The notes under the pieces are model-generated. The model was given only the letters and a program-made list of their open reading frames with translations. It ran no database searches and was not told the origin of the DNA. Both the position numbers and the translations under genes were made by a program. This document shows, one piece after another, positions 1 through 7,034 of a stretch of DNA of 35,793 nucleotides; the stretch's first letter is position 1, and the number at the start of each line of letters is the position of its first letter. The stretch is from an uncultured Acetatifactor sp. (GTDB lineage Bacteria > Bacillota > Clostridia > Lachnospirales > Lachnospiraceae): the NCBI GenBank assembly GCA_910587555.1, contig CAJULV010000004.1, positions 1 through 35,793 of the forward strand, given 5' to 3'.

Positions 1-82
1 CTCCCGGTCACAAAACCCATTTCGCTGTTTTTATGTTCCGCTCATTGCTTTTGTGGCCACCGCAGGGGGAGACCAGCTGCCC

Positions 83-679
83 CTACAGTTCCACCCGTCC
101 CTCCAGGGCGCGCAGCAGCGTCACTTCATCTATGTATTCCAAATCGCCGCCCACAGGAACGCCGCTGGCAATCCGGGTTACCTTAATGCCTGTGGGTTTT
201 ATAAGCTTTGCTATGTACATGGCCGTTGTCTCGCCCTCCAGGCTGGAATTGGTGGCAATAATAACTTCCTCCACCTCTCCCCGAAGGCGCTCCATCAATT
301 CTTTCAGGCGGATATCTCCGGGTCCGATACCCAGCATGGGAGAAATGGCGCCGTGAAGCACATGGTACACGCCCTCGTATTTCCCGGTTTTCTCATAGGC
401 GGCAAGATCCCTTGTATTTTCCACCACCATGATAATCTTGTGATTGCGCTTCTGGCTTGCGCATACGGGGCAGACTTCCTGGTCCGTCAGCGTAAAGCAT
501 TCCCTGCAATACCGCACGTTTTCCTTGGCCACCGTGATAGCTTCCGTCAGACGCCGGACTTTATCCCCCGGCATATTAATCAGGTGAAACGCAAGCCTCT
601 GGGCCGATTTGCTGCCAATACCAGGAAGTGCCGCCAACTCTTCTATCAATTTGTTAATATGTCCGCTGTATAAGTCCAT
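83..679 (-). CDS. recR: Recombination protein RecR
   Basis: RecR works with RecF and RecO to load RecA on gapped DNA during recombinational repair in the cytoplasm. The 198-residue protein has the family's usual length. It shows an N-terminal helix-hairpin-helix (LPGIGSKSAQRLAFHL, about residues 18-33), a four-cysteine zinc finger (CRECF...CPVC, about 57-73) and a Toprim domain (IMVVENTRDLAAYEKTG, then HGAISPMLGIGPGDI). The start codon overlaps the stop of the upstream ybaB gene in a TGATG arrangement, so the two are translationally coupled. The order dnaX-ybaB-recR on one strand is the classic bacterial arrangement. Nothing is missing or odd. Identification is very secure from the motifs and the neighbours. 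Confidence 0.98.
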   Translation of the reverse strand: MDLYSGHINKLIEELAALPGIGSKSAQRLAFHLINMPGDKVRRLTEAITVAKENVRYCRECFTLTDQEVCPVCASQKRNHKIIMVVENTRDLAAYEKTGKYEGVYHVLHGAISPMLGIGPGDIRLKELMERLRGEVEEVIIATNSSLEGETTAMYIAKLIKPTGIKVTRIASGVPVGGDLEYIDEVTLLRALEGRVEL

Positions 680-1023
680 CAGAAGGGCAGTCCTCCCAGG
701 CCGCCTGTCATCTTGCCCATCAGCTCGCTGCTGGCTTCTTCTGCCTTGCGCAGCGCCTCATTGACAGCCGCCACTATCAGATCCTGAAGCATCTCGATGT
801 CCTCCGGATCCACAACTTCCTCCGACAGCGTTATTTTCAGGATTTCCTTTTTGCCGCTCACTGTCGCTTCCACAGCTCCGCCGCCCGAGGAAGCCGTGAA
901 TTCTTTTGTTTCCAGTTCCTTCTGCCCTTCCTCCATCTGACGCTGCATCCGCTGCGCCTGTTTCATCAAATTAGCCATATTCCCGGGCATCGCACCGCCC
1001 GGAAAACCTCCTCTTTTCGCCAT
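679..1023 (-). CDS. YbaB/EbfC family nucleoid-associated protein
   Basis: This is a small DNA-binding protein of the YbaB/EbfC family, which forms dimers that bind DNA and help organise the nucleoid. The 114-residue product has a Gly/Met-rich N-terminus (GGFPGGAMPGNMANLMKQAQ), a charged helix (about residues 20-45), the strand core ITLSEEVVDPEDIEMLQDLI (about 65-85) and a Gly-rich tail ending GGLGGLPF, all typical of the family. The ATG follows a strong AGGAGG with a 4-base gap. It lies about 100 bp after dnaX and overlaps recR by one base, so it very probably belongs to the same transcript. Its exact biochemical role is not settled for the family. Confidence 0.96.
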   Translation of the reverse strand: MAKRGGFPGGAMPGNMANLMKQAQRMQRQMEEGQKELETKEFTASSGGGAVEATVSGKKEILKITLSEEVVDPEDIEMLQDLIVAAVNEALRKAEEASSELMGKMTGGLGGLPF

Positions 1024-1122
1024 TGCTCCTCCTATTCGGTTCCGCCTCTGTCAATACTGTTTTTCCTGTTCCGCATCTGCCCGTCTTGTATCTTTTCCCG
1101 GCAGGGCGTTTCCAAGATGCCT

Positions 1123-2700
1123 TTATTCCGTTTCTTCCTCTATATCCATCTGTATCAGCCTGGATATGTCTACATAATTGTCTTCAAATTCCTGCTGTCC
1201 CTTGACTGCCTGAATGCTCACTTCTATTTCTTTTCCGGAAAAATCCGACAAGAGCGCCTCCAGGCGGACTTTGTTTTCCGCATGTTGTGTAAAATAATCC
1301 GACGCCACGCCGTCCTCCAACACCATAAGCAGCCTGTTGTCACCGCTAAGACTGAGTTTCGCAGACTTCAGGTAAATCCGCATGGGGTTTTCCGCGGTTC
1401 CCACAATGGACGGCCATCTGGCCACAATCTGCTTCACGTCCTCCGGAATCGCTTTGGGCAGCTCCGGCTTCGCTTTTTTCGGGCCTCCCTGCACCGCTCC
1501 TGTTCCGGACAGGGCACCGCCTCCCTCTGAGACCACGGTTACCACGCCGTTTTCCACCTTTTCCTCCATCTGGCGAATGCGGTCAAGGATAGCCTCCCGC
1601 CCTGTCTCCATCTCCGGTTTGCACAGCTTGATTAAAGCCACCTCCACCAGGATGCGCTTCTGCGCCGAATAGCGGATTTGCCCGGACAAGTCCGAAAAAA
1701 TACGGATAAACCGGACAATCCTGTCCATATCCGCCATCTCCGCCTCTTCCTTCAGGTGTTTCAGGTTCTCCGTAGACATGTCTATGACATCCTCCAGGTT
1801 GTCGGAGGACTGCGCCAGCATCAGGTTGCGCAGATACCAGGTAAAATCCGTCACAAACTGCGTCAGCTCCCGCCCCTGCATTATAATTTCCTCCAGAAGC
1901 TGCACGCAGCCCAGTACATTCCTGTCCAGTATATGGCGAAACAGCCGGCTGAACACCTCTGTGTCCACTGCCCCAAGCACATCAAGGACCTTGTCATAGG
2001 TCAGTTCTTCCCCCAGCAGGAAAGCAATGCACTGATCCAGGAGGCTCAGCGCGTCTCTCATGGAGCCGTCCGCCAGCTTGGCAATATACCGGAGCGCCTT
2101 TTCCTCTACCCTGACATTTTCTTCCTGAATAAGCTCTTTCATTCTGTCCGTAATTGTGTCAATGGTGATACGCTTGAAATCATATCTCTGGCATCGGGAC
2201 AGGATAGTGATGGGCAGACGGTGTACCTCCGTGGTTGCAAGGATAAAAATCACATAGGAGGGCGGCTCCTCAAGGGTCTTCAGCAAAGCGTTGAAGGCCC
2301 CTGTAGAAAGCATATGCACCTCGTCTATGATATAAACCTTATATTTTCCCTCCGCAGGGGAATAGGAAACTTCTTCCACAATTTCGCGGATATTGTCAAC
2401 GCCGTTATTTGACGCAGCATCGATCTCAATGACATTCATGCTGGCGCCCGCGGCGATGGCGCGGCAGATACGGCATTCCCCGCATGGGCCGTCCGGGGTC
2501 GGATTTTCGCAGTTTACCGTCCGGGCCAGGATCTTCGCCACCGTTGTCTTTCCCGTTCCCCTGGTGCCGGTAAACAGATAGGCATGCCCGATACGGTTTA
2601 CCTTCAGCTGGTTTTTCAGTGTGATTACGATATGATCCTGCCCTTTCACGTCCGCAAAAGTGTCCGGACGAAACTTCCGGTACAATGCCGTGTACGACAT
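1123..2700 (-). CDS. dnaX: DNA polymerase III subunit gamma/tau
   Basis: DnaX is the ATPase core of the clamp loader that places the sliding clamp on DNA at the replication fork. The 525-residue protein begins with the conserved YTALYRKFRPDTFADVKGQ. It then carries a Walker A motif (GTRGTGKTTVAKILA, about residues 45-59), a four-cysteine zinc module (CENPTPDGPCGECRIC, about 64-79), Walker B (IIDEVHMLS) and the SRC box (ILSRCQRYDF). A helical collar and a variable tau-like C-terminus follow. The start has GGGAGG six bases upstream. No obvious slippery site for a short gamma form was seen, but this was judged only by eye. It heads the dnaX-ybaB-recR cluster and sits 51 bp after pfkA. Confidence 0.97.
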   Translation of the reverse strand: MSYTALYRKFRPDTFADVKGQDHIVITLKNQLKVNRIGHAYLFTGTRGTGKTTVAKILARTVNCENPTPDGPCGECRICRAIAAGASMNVIEIDAASNNGVDNIREIVEEVSYSPAEGKYKVYIIDEVHMLSTGAFNALLKTLEEPPSYVIFILATTEVHRLPITILSRCQRYDFKRITIDTITDRMKELIQEENVRVEEKALRYIAKLADGSMRDALSLLDQCIAFLLGEELTYDKVLDVLGAVDTEVFSRLFRHILDRNVLGCVQLLEEIIMQGRELTQFVTDFTWYLRNLMLAQSSDNLEDVIDMSTENLKHLKEEAEMADMDRIVRFIRIFSDLSGQIRYSAQKRILVEVALIKLCKPEMETGREAILDRIRQMEEKVENGVVTVVSEGGGALSGTGAVQGGPKKAKPELPKAIPEDVKQIVARWPSIVGTAENPMRIYLKSAKLSLSGDNRLLMVLEDGVASDYFTQHAENKVRLEALLSDFSGKEIEVSIQAVKGQQEFEDNYVDISRLIQMDIEEETE

Positions 2701-2751
2701 ATTCTGCCTCCCTGATTATGCTTAATGATATAATGCCGAAATTTGCCCCGG

Positions 2752-3825
2752 TCAGTCGCCGAAGCAGATACCCAGAAGCTTGGCCTCCTGCACAATGGTA
2801 GCATCCGGGGATACTTCCTTCAGCTTGCCCGCCACATCCTCCAAAGGAACGCGGACTACTTCGCGGTTCTTATATCCTACCATAAAGCCATACTGATTGT
2901 CCAGAATCAGCTTGCCTGCTTCCGCGCCCAGGCGGCTTGCAAATACACGGTCATACGGGCAGGGACTGCCGCCGCGCTGCATATGACCGGGAACGGTGAC
3001 ACGTACCTCAATGCCGGTCTTTTTCTGGATGGCTTCCGCCAGCTCGTAGGATACGGAAGGATGTACTCTCTTCGCTAGTTTCTTCTTATATTCCTTCTTG
3101 GAAAGCTTCGCGTCTTCCTTGGAAATGGCGCCCTCTGCCACCGCAATAATGGTAAACCCGCTGCCCTTCCTGTTTCTGTCTTCAATCTTATCAATAACCT
3201 TTTTAATATCATAGGGAATCTCGGGGATCAGAATAATGTCAGCGCCGCTGGCCATACCGGCATTCAGTGTCAGCCATCCCACCTTGTGTCCCATAACCTC
3301 CACAATGAAGACACGGCTGTGGGACGCAGCTGTAGTGTGAATGTAATCGATGGCGTCGGTGGCAATATCCACAGCGCTCTGGAATCCGAAGGTCATGTCC
3401 GTTCCCCACAGGTCATTGTCGATGGTCTTGGGCAGCGTGATAACATTCAGCCCCTCCTGGCGCAGCAGATTGGCAGTCTTATGCGTGCCGTTGCCGCCAA
3501 GGATGACCAGGCAGTCCAACTGCAGCTTGTAATAATTCTGCTTCATTGCCTCCACCTTGTTCAGGCCGTTCTCATCCGGATTCTGAATGGTCTTGAAAGG
3601 CGTACGGGACGTTCCCAGCATAGTGCCGCCCTTTGTCAGGATGCCCGAAAAATCCTTGCCGGTCAGCATCTGGAATTTGCTGTAAATCAGCCCCCTGTAG
3701 CCGTCCAGGAACCCGTAAATCTCCACCTGCTGCCCGCTGTTGTACAAAGTCTTTACAACGCCTCTCATAGCCGCGTTCAGTGCCTGGCAGTCCCCACCGC
3801 TGGTCAACATACCAATTCTCCTCAT
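2752..3825 (-). CDS. pfkA: 6-phosphofructokinase, mixed-substrate (group III-like) type
   Basis: This enzyme phosphorylates fructose 6-phosphate at C1 in glycolysis. The 357-residue protein shows MLTSGGDCQALNAAMRG at the N-terminus, the nucleotide loop LGGNGTHKTANLL (about residues 109-121), the catalytic PKTIDND (132-138), VEVMGHKVGWL for the sugar phosphate, and PGHMQRGGSP near the C-terminus. Classical E. coli PfkA has GGDGS and PGTIDND. Here Asn112 replaces the Mg-ATP-linked Asp, Gly113 is the ATP-type residue, and Lys133 is the residue seen in PPi-type enzymes. The phosphate donor therefore cannot be read off safely. The ATG has AGGAGG upstream. A sigma-A-like promoter with a flanking inverted repeat lies about 60 bp before the start. 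The gene precedes dnaX and may be transcribed separately. Confidence 0.93.
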   Translation of the reverse strand: MRRIGMLTSGGDCQALNAAMRGVVKTLYNSGQQVEIYGFLDGYRGLIYSKFQMLTGKDFSGILTKGGTMLGTSRTPFKTIQNPDENGLNKVEAMKQNYYKLQLDCLVILGGNGTHKTANLLRQEGLNVITLPKTIDNDLWGTDMTFGFQSAVDIATDAIDYIHTTAASHSRVFIVEVMGHKVGWLTLNAGMASGADIILIPEIPYDIKKVIDKIEDRNRKGSGFTIIAVAEGAISKEDAKLSKKEYKKKLAKRVHPSVSYELAEAIQKKTGIEVRVTVPGHMQRGGSPCPYDRVFASRLGAEAGKLILDNQYGFMVGYKNREVVRVPLEDVAGKLKEVSPDATIVQEAKLLGICFGD

Positions 3826-3883
3826 GTTTCATTTCCTCCTGTCTTTTTATTTGTGCCTGTTTGCTGTTCGCACCTTTAATAAA

Positions 3884-3912
3884 ATATTACCCTTTTCCGG
3901 ACAATTTTGCAA
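3884..3912 (-). promoter_or_regulatory. Putative pfkA promoter
   Basis: Reading the minus strand, a -35 box TTGCAA (3912-3907) and a -10 box TAATAT (3889-3884) are separated by exactly 17 bases, about 60 bp before the pfkA start. Both boxes are moderate matches to the sigma-A consensus. The -35 box lies inside one arm of the inverted repeat at 3898-3955, so a regulator binding the repeat would be expected to affect this promoter. Confidence 0.6.
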
Positions 3913-3955
3913 CCTCTTCAGAAAAAAACGTATAAAAGTCTTGCAAAATTGTCCG
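3898..3955. repeat. 15-bp perfect inverted repeat upstream of pfkA
   Basis: The arms CGGACAATTTTGCAA (3898-3912) and TTGCAAAATTGTCCG (3941-3955) are perfect inverse complements with 28 bases between them. One arm overlaps the -35 box of the putative pfkA promoter. There is no T-tract, so it does not look like a terminator. Two operator half-sites for a looping dimer or tetramer, or the trace of an insertion, are both possible. Confidence 0.7.
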
Positions 3956-4034
3956 AGATGCTTTAAAATAAAAAAGCGTCAGTTCTCCCCCTTTTCCAGG
4001 GATATGGCGAGAACCGGTGTTGCCGATGCAACAG

Positions 4035-4074
4035 GGAGAGTTATCGAAGCGGTCATAACGAGCTGCACTCGAAA
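4035..4074 (+). pseudogene. Duplicated 5' half of tRNA-Ser
   Basis: These bases are identical to the first 40 bases of the intact tRNA-Ser gene 192 bp downstream, covering acceptor strand, D-arm, 5' anticodon stem and anticodon loop. Identity also covers four bases before the gene (from 4031) and stops exactly after the last base of the anticodon loop. What follows is not a T-arm, although a weak likeness to the acceptor 3' strand (CTTCTCCGACA, near 4097-4107) can be seen. About 50 bp upstream is also loosely similar between the copies. No functional tRNA can fold from it. It is probably a displaced half left by recombination in the anticodon loop, or a decayed tandem copy. Confidence 0.85.
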
Positions 4075-4226
4075 ACGAGTGACCACTTTGGAAACACTTC
4101 TCCGACAACCCTTGATTTTTCGGGGCTTTTGCGGTATCATTTACAACTGAATTTACTTTAGTTCTCTCCATCAGTTCTCTCCTTTTTCCAAAGGTCTTTT
4201 TGGGGCTGATGTTGCAGATATGACAG

Positions 4227-4317
4227 GGAGAGTTATCGAAGCGGTCATAACGAGCTGCACTCGAAATGCAGTTGTCCTTTACTGGGCACGTGGGTTCGAA
4301 TCCCACACTCTCCGCCA
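4227..4317 (+). tRNA. tRNA-Ser, anticodon CGA
   Basis: This is a class II tRNA of 91 bases including an encoded CCA. The acceptor GGAGAGT (4227-4233) pairs with ACTCTCC (4307-4313). The D-arm follows, then the anticodon stem CTGCA/TGCAG around the loop CTCGAAA (4260-4266), with anticodon CGA at 4262-4264 reading UCG. A long variable arm (TGTCC/GGGCA) is typical of tRNA-Ser. The T-arm is GTGGG-TTCGAAT-CCCAC, the discriminator base is G, and CCA ends at 4317. A strong intrinsic terminator follows 11 bases later. Its partial duplicate lies just upstream and a recombinase scrap just downstream, so the gene appears to have served as an integration target. Confidence 0.97.
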
Positions 4318-4328
4318 GACGCTTACGT

Positions 4329-4361
4329 CCACAAGCGGGTTTGCCGCTTGTGGGCTTTTTT
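4329..4361 (+). terminator. Intrinsic terminator of tRNA-Ser
   Basis: A perfect 10-bp stem, CCACAAGCGG (4329-4338) with CCGCTTGTGG (4344-4353), encloses a 5-base loop and is followed by GC and six T residues. Its position right after the tRNA CCA end makes its role clear. Confidence 0.93.
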
Positions 4362-4513
4362 CATTCCGGCGCTTTTTCGGGGAGTAAATCCTCAGTTCTC
4401 TCCTAAAATGGGCGAGTTCTCTCTTAAAAATGGTTCGTTTTCGTGCAAAAAATGCCTTTATTCGAACTCTGCCCTATGTATTGGCGTATCTTCTGATATG
4501 ATACGCCGTTTTC

Positions 4514-4714
4514 TTATGAGATTACTCCCAATGCCCCACTTAAGCCTTTTGCCATTGCATCCGCAGAGGACAGCTTGGAATTATAGTCCAGATGGGCATA
4601 TACATTGGCGGTTGTGGAAAAGTCGCTGTTACCGAGCCATTCCTGTATCTGCTTCATCGGTACGCCGTTTGCGAGCAGCAGCGAAGCGCAGCTGTGTCTC
4701 AGAAAATCCAAACG
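4514..4714 (-). pseudogene. Tyrosine recombinase (phage/ICE integrase), C-terminal fragment
   Basis: About 67 codons remain of an integrase C-terminus. The reading frame runs RLDFLRHSCASLLLANG, then the conserved IQEWLGNSDFSTTANVYAH with the catalytic-region Trp/His and the nucleophile Tyr (VYAHLDYNSK), ending GLSGALGVIS. This matches the end of Tn916-type and phage integrases. Everything before the LRH box is gone, and the usual HDLRH is broken to DFLRH at the junction, so the protein cannot be active. The fragment begins at the centre of a 20-bp palindrome. It sits about 200 bp after the tRNA-Ser gene and points towards it, the usual position of an integrase next to its attachment site. Confidence 0.85.
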
Positions 4715-4723
4715 TTTGGATTT
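4704..4723. repeat. 20-bp perfect palindrome at recombinase-fragment junction
   Basis: The sequence around ATCCAAACGTTTGGAT is a perfect palindrome with its centre between 4713 and 4714. Reading outwards on either strand gives codons for R-L-D-F, followed by L-R-H on both sides. It marks the joint between two integrase-like scraps in opposite orientation. Confidence 0.85.
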
Positions 4724-4847
4724 CTTAAGGCACTACTTTGCATCAAAAATGAGCGCATTGAATATCCCGGAAGCGGACAGGCAGCAGGCAGCCATATTAA
4801 CCAATTTGGTCATTTTCAGTCAGCCAAGCTTCAGCCCGTTCAAATAA
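4712..4847 (+). pseudogene. Second recombinase-like scrap, opposite strand
   Basis: Reading outward to the right from the palindrome, the frame gives RLDFLRHYFASKMSALNIPE. This resembles the LRHYFAS box of a different tyrosine recombinase subfamily. After about 20 residues the likeness ends; the frame continues with ADRQQAAILTNLVIF and stops at 4847. Only the short LRHYFASKMSALNIPE part supports the call, and chance resemblance helped by the palindrome is possible. If real, it is the remnant of a second integrase fused head to head with the first. Confidence 0.45.
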
Positions 4848-4852
4848 AGTAT

Positions 4853-5956
4853 TTACAGGATTCCCCTCACCTTCTGGCCGCACATGGCGCTTTGCCGTTC
4901 ATAAGGACTCTCCAGGACAACACGCCTTCCCTCACGGCTGCTCTTCTCAAAGGCAGTCATGATTTCCAGTACATGAAGCGTCTGCCCGGCGCCTGCACGC
5001 AGGGCACGTCCTTCCCGCAGTGCCTTTGCCATATCCGCTAATCCCAGTCCCCGGCTGTTTTCTTTATAGTCAAAAACCAAGGGGATTTCCCTGAAGCTGC
5101 CATCCTCCGGGCGCAGCAGCATTACAGGGCCTCCGAACCCATTGGGATCCGGTACACGTAAGGTCCCCCTTGTACCGTATATCTCCAGGCTGGCAGAATT
5201 ATCATAGTAAACGTCAAAGGTGGTGGTGACGGTAGCCACCGCGTCGCCTGCAAACTCCAGGATACCGTTTACATGGGTTGGCACTTCCACCTGAATCTCC
5301 CTGCCGTACAGGGGGCTGCTTGTGATGGTTCGAGTCTCAAAGCTTTTGGACACCACGCCCGTAACGGTATCCGCTTTGCCCAGGAGGTTTACCAGCGCAG
5401 TGAGGTAGTATGGCCCCATGTCCATCATGGGGCCTCCGCCGTTTTGATAATAAAACTCCGGCGACGGATGCCAGGTTTCGTGGCCATGGCAGATCATCCG
5501 GGCGGAAGCGCCGATGGGACGCCCTATAAATCCGTCGTCGATGAGTTTGCGGCAGGTCTGGATGCCCGCGCCCATAAAGGTATCCGGCGCGCCTCCCAGC
5601 ATCAGGTTCTTCTCCCTGGCTAAAGCCGTCAATTCGCAGCCTTCCTCATAGGTGGCGGCAAGCGGTTTTTCGCTGTAGACATGCTTGCCCGCCGTCAGCG
5701 CTGCCTTTGTAGTCTCATAATGTTCAAACGGCCTGGTAAGGTTCAGGACAATCTCGATTTCCGGATCCTGCAGCATTTCTTCCATGGAAGAATAACCCTT
5801 CGGGATCTGATACGCTTCTTTGGCCGCAGCCACCTTTTCCGGAACCAGGTCATAGACACCGCAAACCTCCACCTCCCGGAACAATTTTGTCAGATTCTCC
5901 AAATAAATGCCGCTGATGGCTCCAAGTCCCAGTATTCCGATTTTTACTGTTTCCAT
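4853..5956 (-). CDS. Gfo/Idh/MocA family oxidoreductase
   Basis: This is an NAD(P)-dependent sugar or inositol-type dehydrogenase. The 367-residue protein has an N-terminal Rossmann fold with ILGLGAISGIYLENL (GxGxxG type, about residues 8-22), the family signature YSEKPLA (about 95-101) and a C-terminal alpha/beta substrate domain. That domain has GGGPMMDMGPYYLTALVNL, where a conserved Asp and Tyr face the substrate. The actual sugar cannot be told. It follows the ThuA gene by 126 bp on the same strand, and ThuA plus Gfo/Idh genes often occur together in sugar-utilisation loci. An AraC regulator is divergent to the pair. The ATG has AAAGGA upstream. The 3' end abuts the integrase scar. Confidence 0.92.
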   Translation of the reverse strand: METVKIGILGLGAISGIYLENLTKLFREVEVCGVYDLVPEKVAAAKEAYQIPKGYSSMEEMLQDPEIEIVLNLTRPFEHYETTKAALTAGKHVYSEKPLAATYEEGCELTALAREKNLMLGGAPDTFMGAGIQTCRKLIDDGFIGRPIGASARMICHGHETWHPSPEFYYQNGGGPMMDMGPYYLTALVNLLGKADTVTGVVSKSFETRTITSSPLYGREIQVEVPTHVNGILEFAGDAVATVTTTFDVYYDNSASLEIYGTRGTLRVPDPNGFGGPVMLLRPEDGSFREIPLVFDYKENSRGLGLADMAKALREGRALRAGAGQTLHVLEIMTAFEKSSREGRRVVLESPYERQSAMCGQKVRGIL

Positions 5957-6082
5957 TTATGTTTTCCTTTCCATATGGCTCTGTTATGTTGTCTTTTACG
6001 GTTTATATCTTTTTACATCAGTATGTATCAACAGGAGCATTCAACCTTTCGGAATAATCCAGTGTGATTTATCCGGAGCTGT

Positions 6083-6799
6083 TCAGCCTTCGAACCGCTC
6101 CGTCGTAAGGCCATGGTCCAGGGCATACTGCCGGCCTTGTGCCGCCCAGAGCATTCCCCGTTCCATCAGCACCTGGGCCTGGGGAAATTTCTCAAACACA
6201 TCGTCATGGTGTCCGAGAGAACTGTAAAACACCCGCCCGTTTCCCCAGAATTTGGTCCATGCCACAGGCATATCCACAGGCTTGTTGGATATATGGTAAT
6301 AAGGCACCACCGGGAAACGGGTGGTAGCCAGCACCTCTACCGCAGGGTCCACATGCAGATAATATTGCTCGCTGCATACCTCAAAATCTTCCAGCCCCTC
6401 CACAATGGGACCGGACCCCCGGCAGATATTCACCTGATAGCGGATGCCGTCTCCCCCCGGATGGCTGACCCACTGGCCGCCGGTCATAAACTGCCATTCC
6501 GTATCGTTCCGGAAAGCATCGCACATGCCGCCGTGACAGCCCGCCAGGCCGCTGCCTGCAGCCACCGCCTTCATAATGTTGTTCCTGGCTTCGGGAGCAA
6601 TCTCCCCCATGGTCCAGCAGGGAATGATTAAATCCATCTCCATCACATGAGCTTGGTCCAGCAGGATATCCTGATCGGCATGAATCTCGCAGAAATAGCC
6701 GTGTTTTTTCATGATTTCCGCAAATCTGCCGGCTACTCTGTCGGGTTCATGGCCGTCCCACCCGCCCTGAAAAATCAATACCTTCTTCTCTCTGTCCAT
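6083..6799 (-). CDS. ThuA-like domain protein (trehalose-utilisation type)
   Basis: The protein belongs to the ThuA family, a class I glutamine-amidotransferase-like fold of uncertain chemistry found in sugar-utilisation operons. The chosen start (MDREKKVLIFQGGWDGHEPD) gives 238 residues and has AGAGG upstream. A longer frame to 6844 adds 15 unlikely residues. Visible features are the N-terminal strand VLIFQGGWDGHEP, the middle segment GLAGCHGGMCDAF (about 94-106) where the family has a conserved HGG, and the C-terminal WTKFWGNGRVFYSSLGHHDDVF. The Gly-His-His near the end is typical of ThuA proteins. With the downstream Gfo/Idh oxidoreductase it probably forms a two-gene operon for modifying a sugar or glycoside. 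The substrate is unknown. Confidence 0.9.
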   Translation of the reverse strand: MDREKKVLIFQGGWDGHEPDRVAGRFAEIMKKHGYFCEIHADQDILLDQAHVMEMDLIIPCWTMGEIAPEARNNIMKAVAAGSGLAGCHGGMCDAFRNDTEWQFMTGGQWVSHPGGDGIRYQVNICRGSGPIVEGLEDFEVCSEQYYLHVDPAVEVLATTRFPVVPYYHISNKPVDMPVAWTKFWGNGRVFYSSLGHHDDVFEKFPQAQVLMERGMLWAAQGRQYALDHGLTTERFEG

Positions 6800-6946
6800 T
6801 CCGTTACCTCTCTTCCCTACGGAAATACATGTGTAGTCTGTCAAAAATGTCTTTATAAATTTTACATTTCAAATCCGCCCGCTATAAGGCATGGCAGAAA
6901 TTATGTCCTTCCACACAGAATCCTCCGGAAAAAATTATTTTATGTA

Positions 6947-6976
6947 TTTACATTATAGCATTTGCCATACTATAAT
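6947..6976 (+). promoter_or_regulatory. Putative araC-family gene promoter, overlapping a divergent -10 box
   Basis: On the plus strand TTTACA (6947-6952) and a perfect TATAAT (6971-6976) lie 18 bases apart, about 60 bp before the regulator gene. On the minus strand another perfect TATAAT covers 6957-6952 and could serve the thuA operon, but it lacks a good -35 box. That would fit a promoter needing an activator such as the AraC protein. CATTTG and CAAATG (6958-6963, 6983-6988) form a small inverted pair in the same stretch. Confidence 0.6.
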
Positions 6977-7034
6977 AATCGTCAAATGCATGGAATAACC
7001 AGCCAAAAATTGGCCAACAGAAAGGTTCCGGAAC

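Larger units (their letters stand above)
3981..4424 (+). repeat. Five dispersed direct copies of a 10-mer (AGTTCTCTCC) around tRNA-Ser
   Basis: AGTTCTCTCC or a one-base variant occurs at 3981, 4160, 4173, 4394 and 4415, always on the same strand. Two copies come before the intact tRNA-Ser gene, two after its terminator, and one before the half-tRNA copy. Short direct repeats flanking a tRNA and a recombinase remnant could be arm-type binding sites of a tyrosine integrase. That is inference only. Confidence 0.45.

Noticed and set aside
53..673. Long plus-strand frames opposite recR and similar frames opposite dnaX, pfkA and other genes.
   Set aside because: They are shadows of GC-rich coding genes, with no RBS and no recognisable protein motifs.
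3887..4306. A 139-codon minus-strand frame beginning with MGFEPT.
   Set aside because: It is the antisense of the tRNA-Ser gene and its half copy; such frames starting with GFEPT are well-known tRNA shadows.
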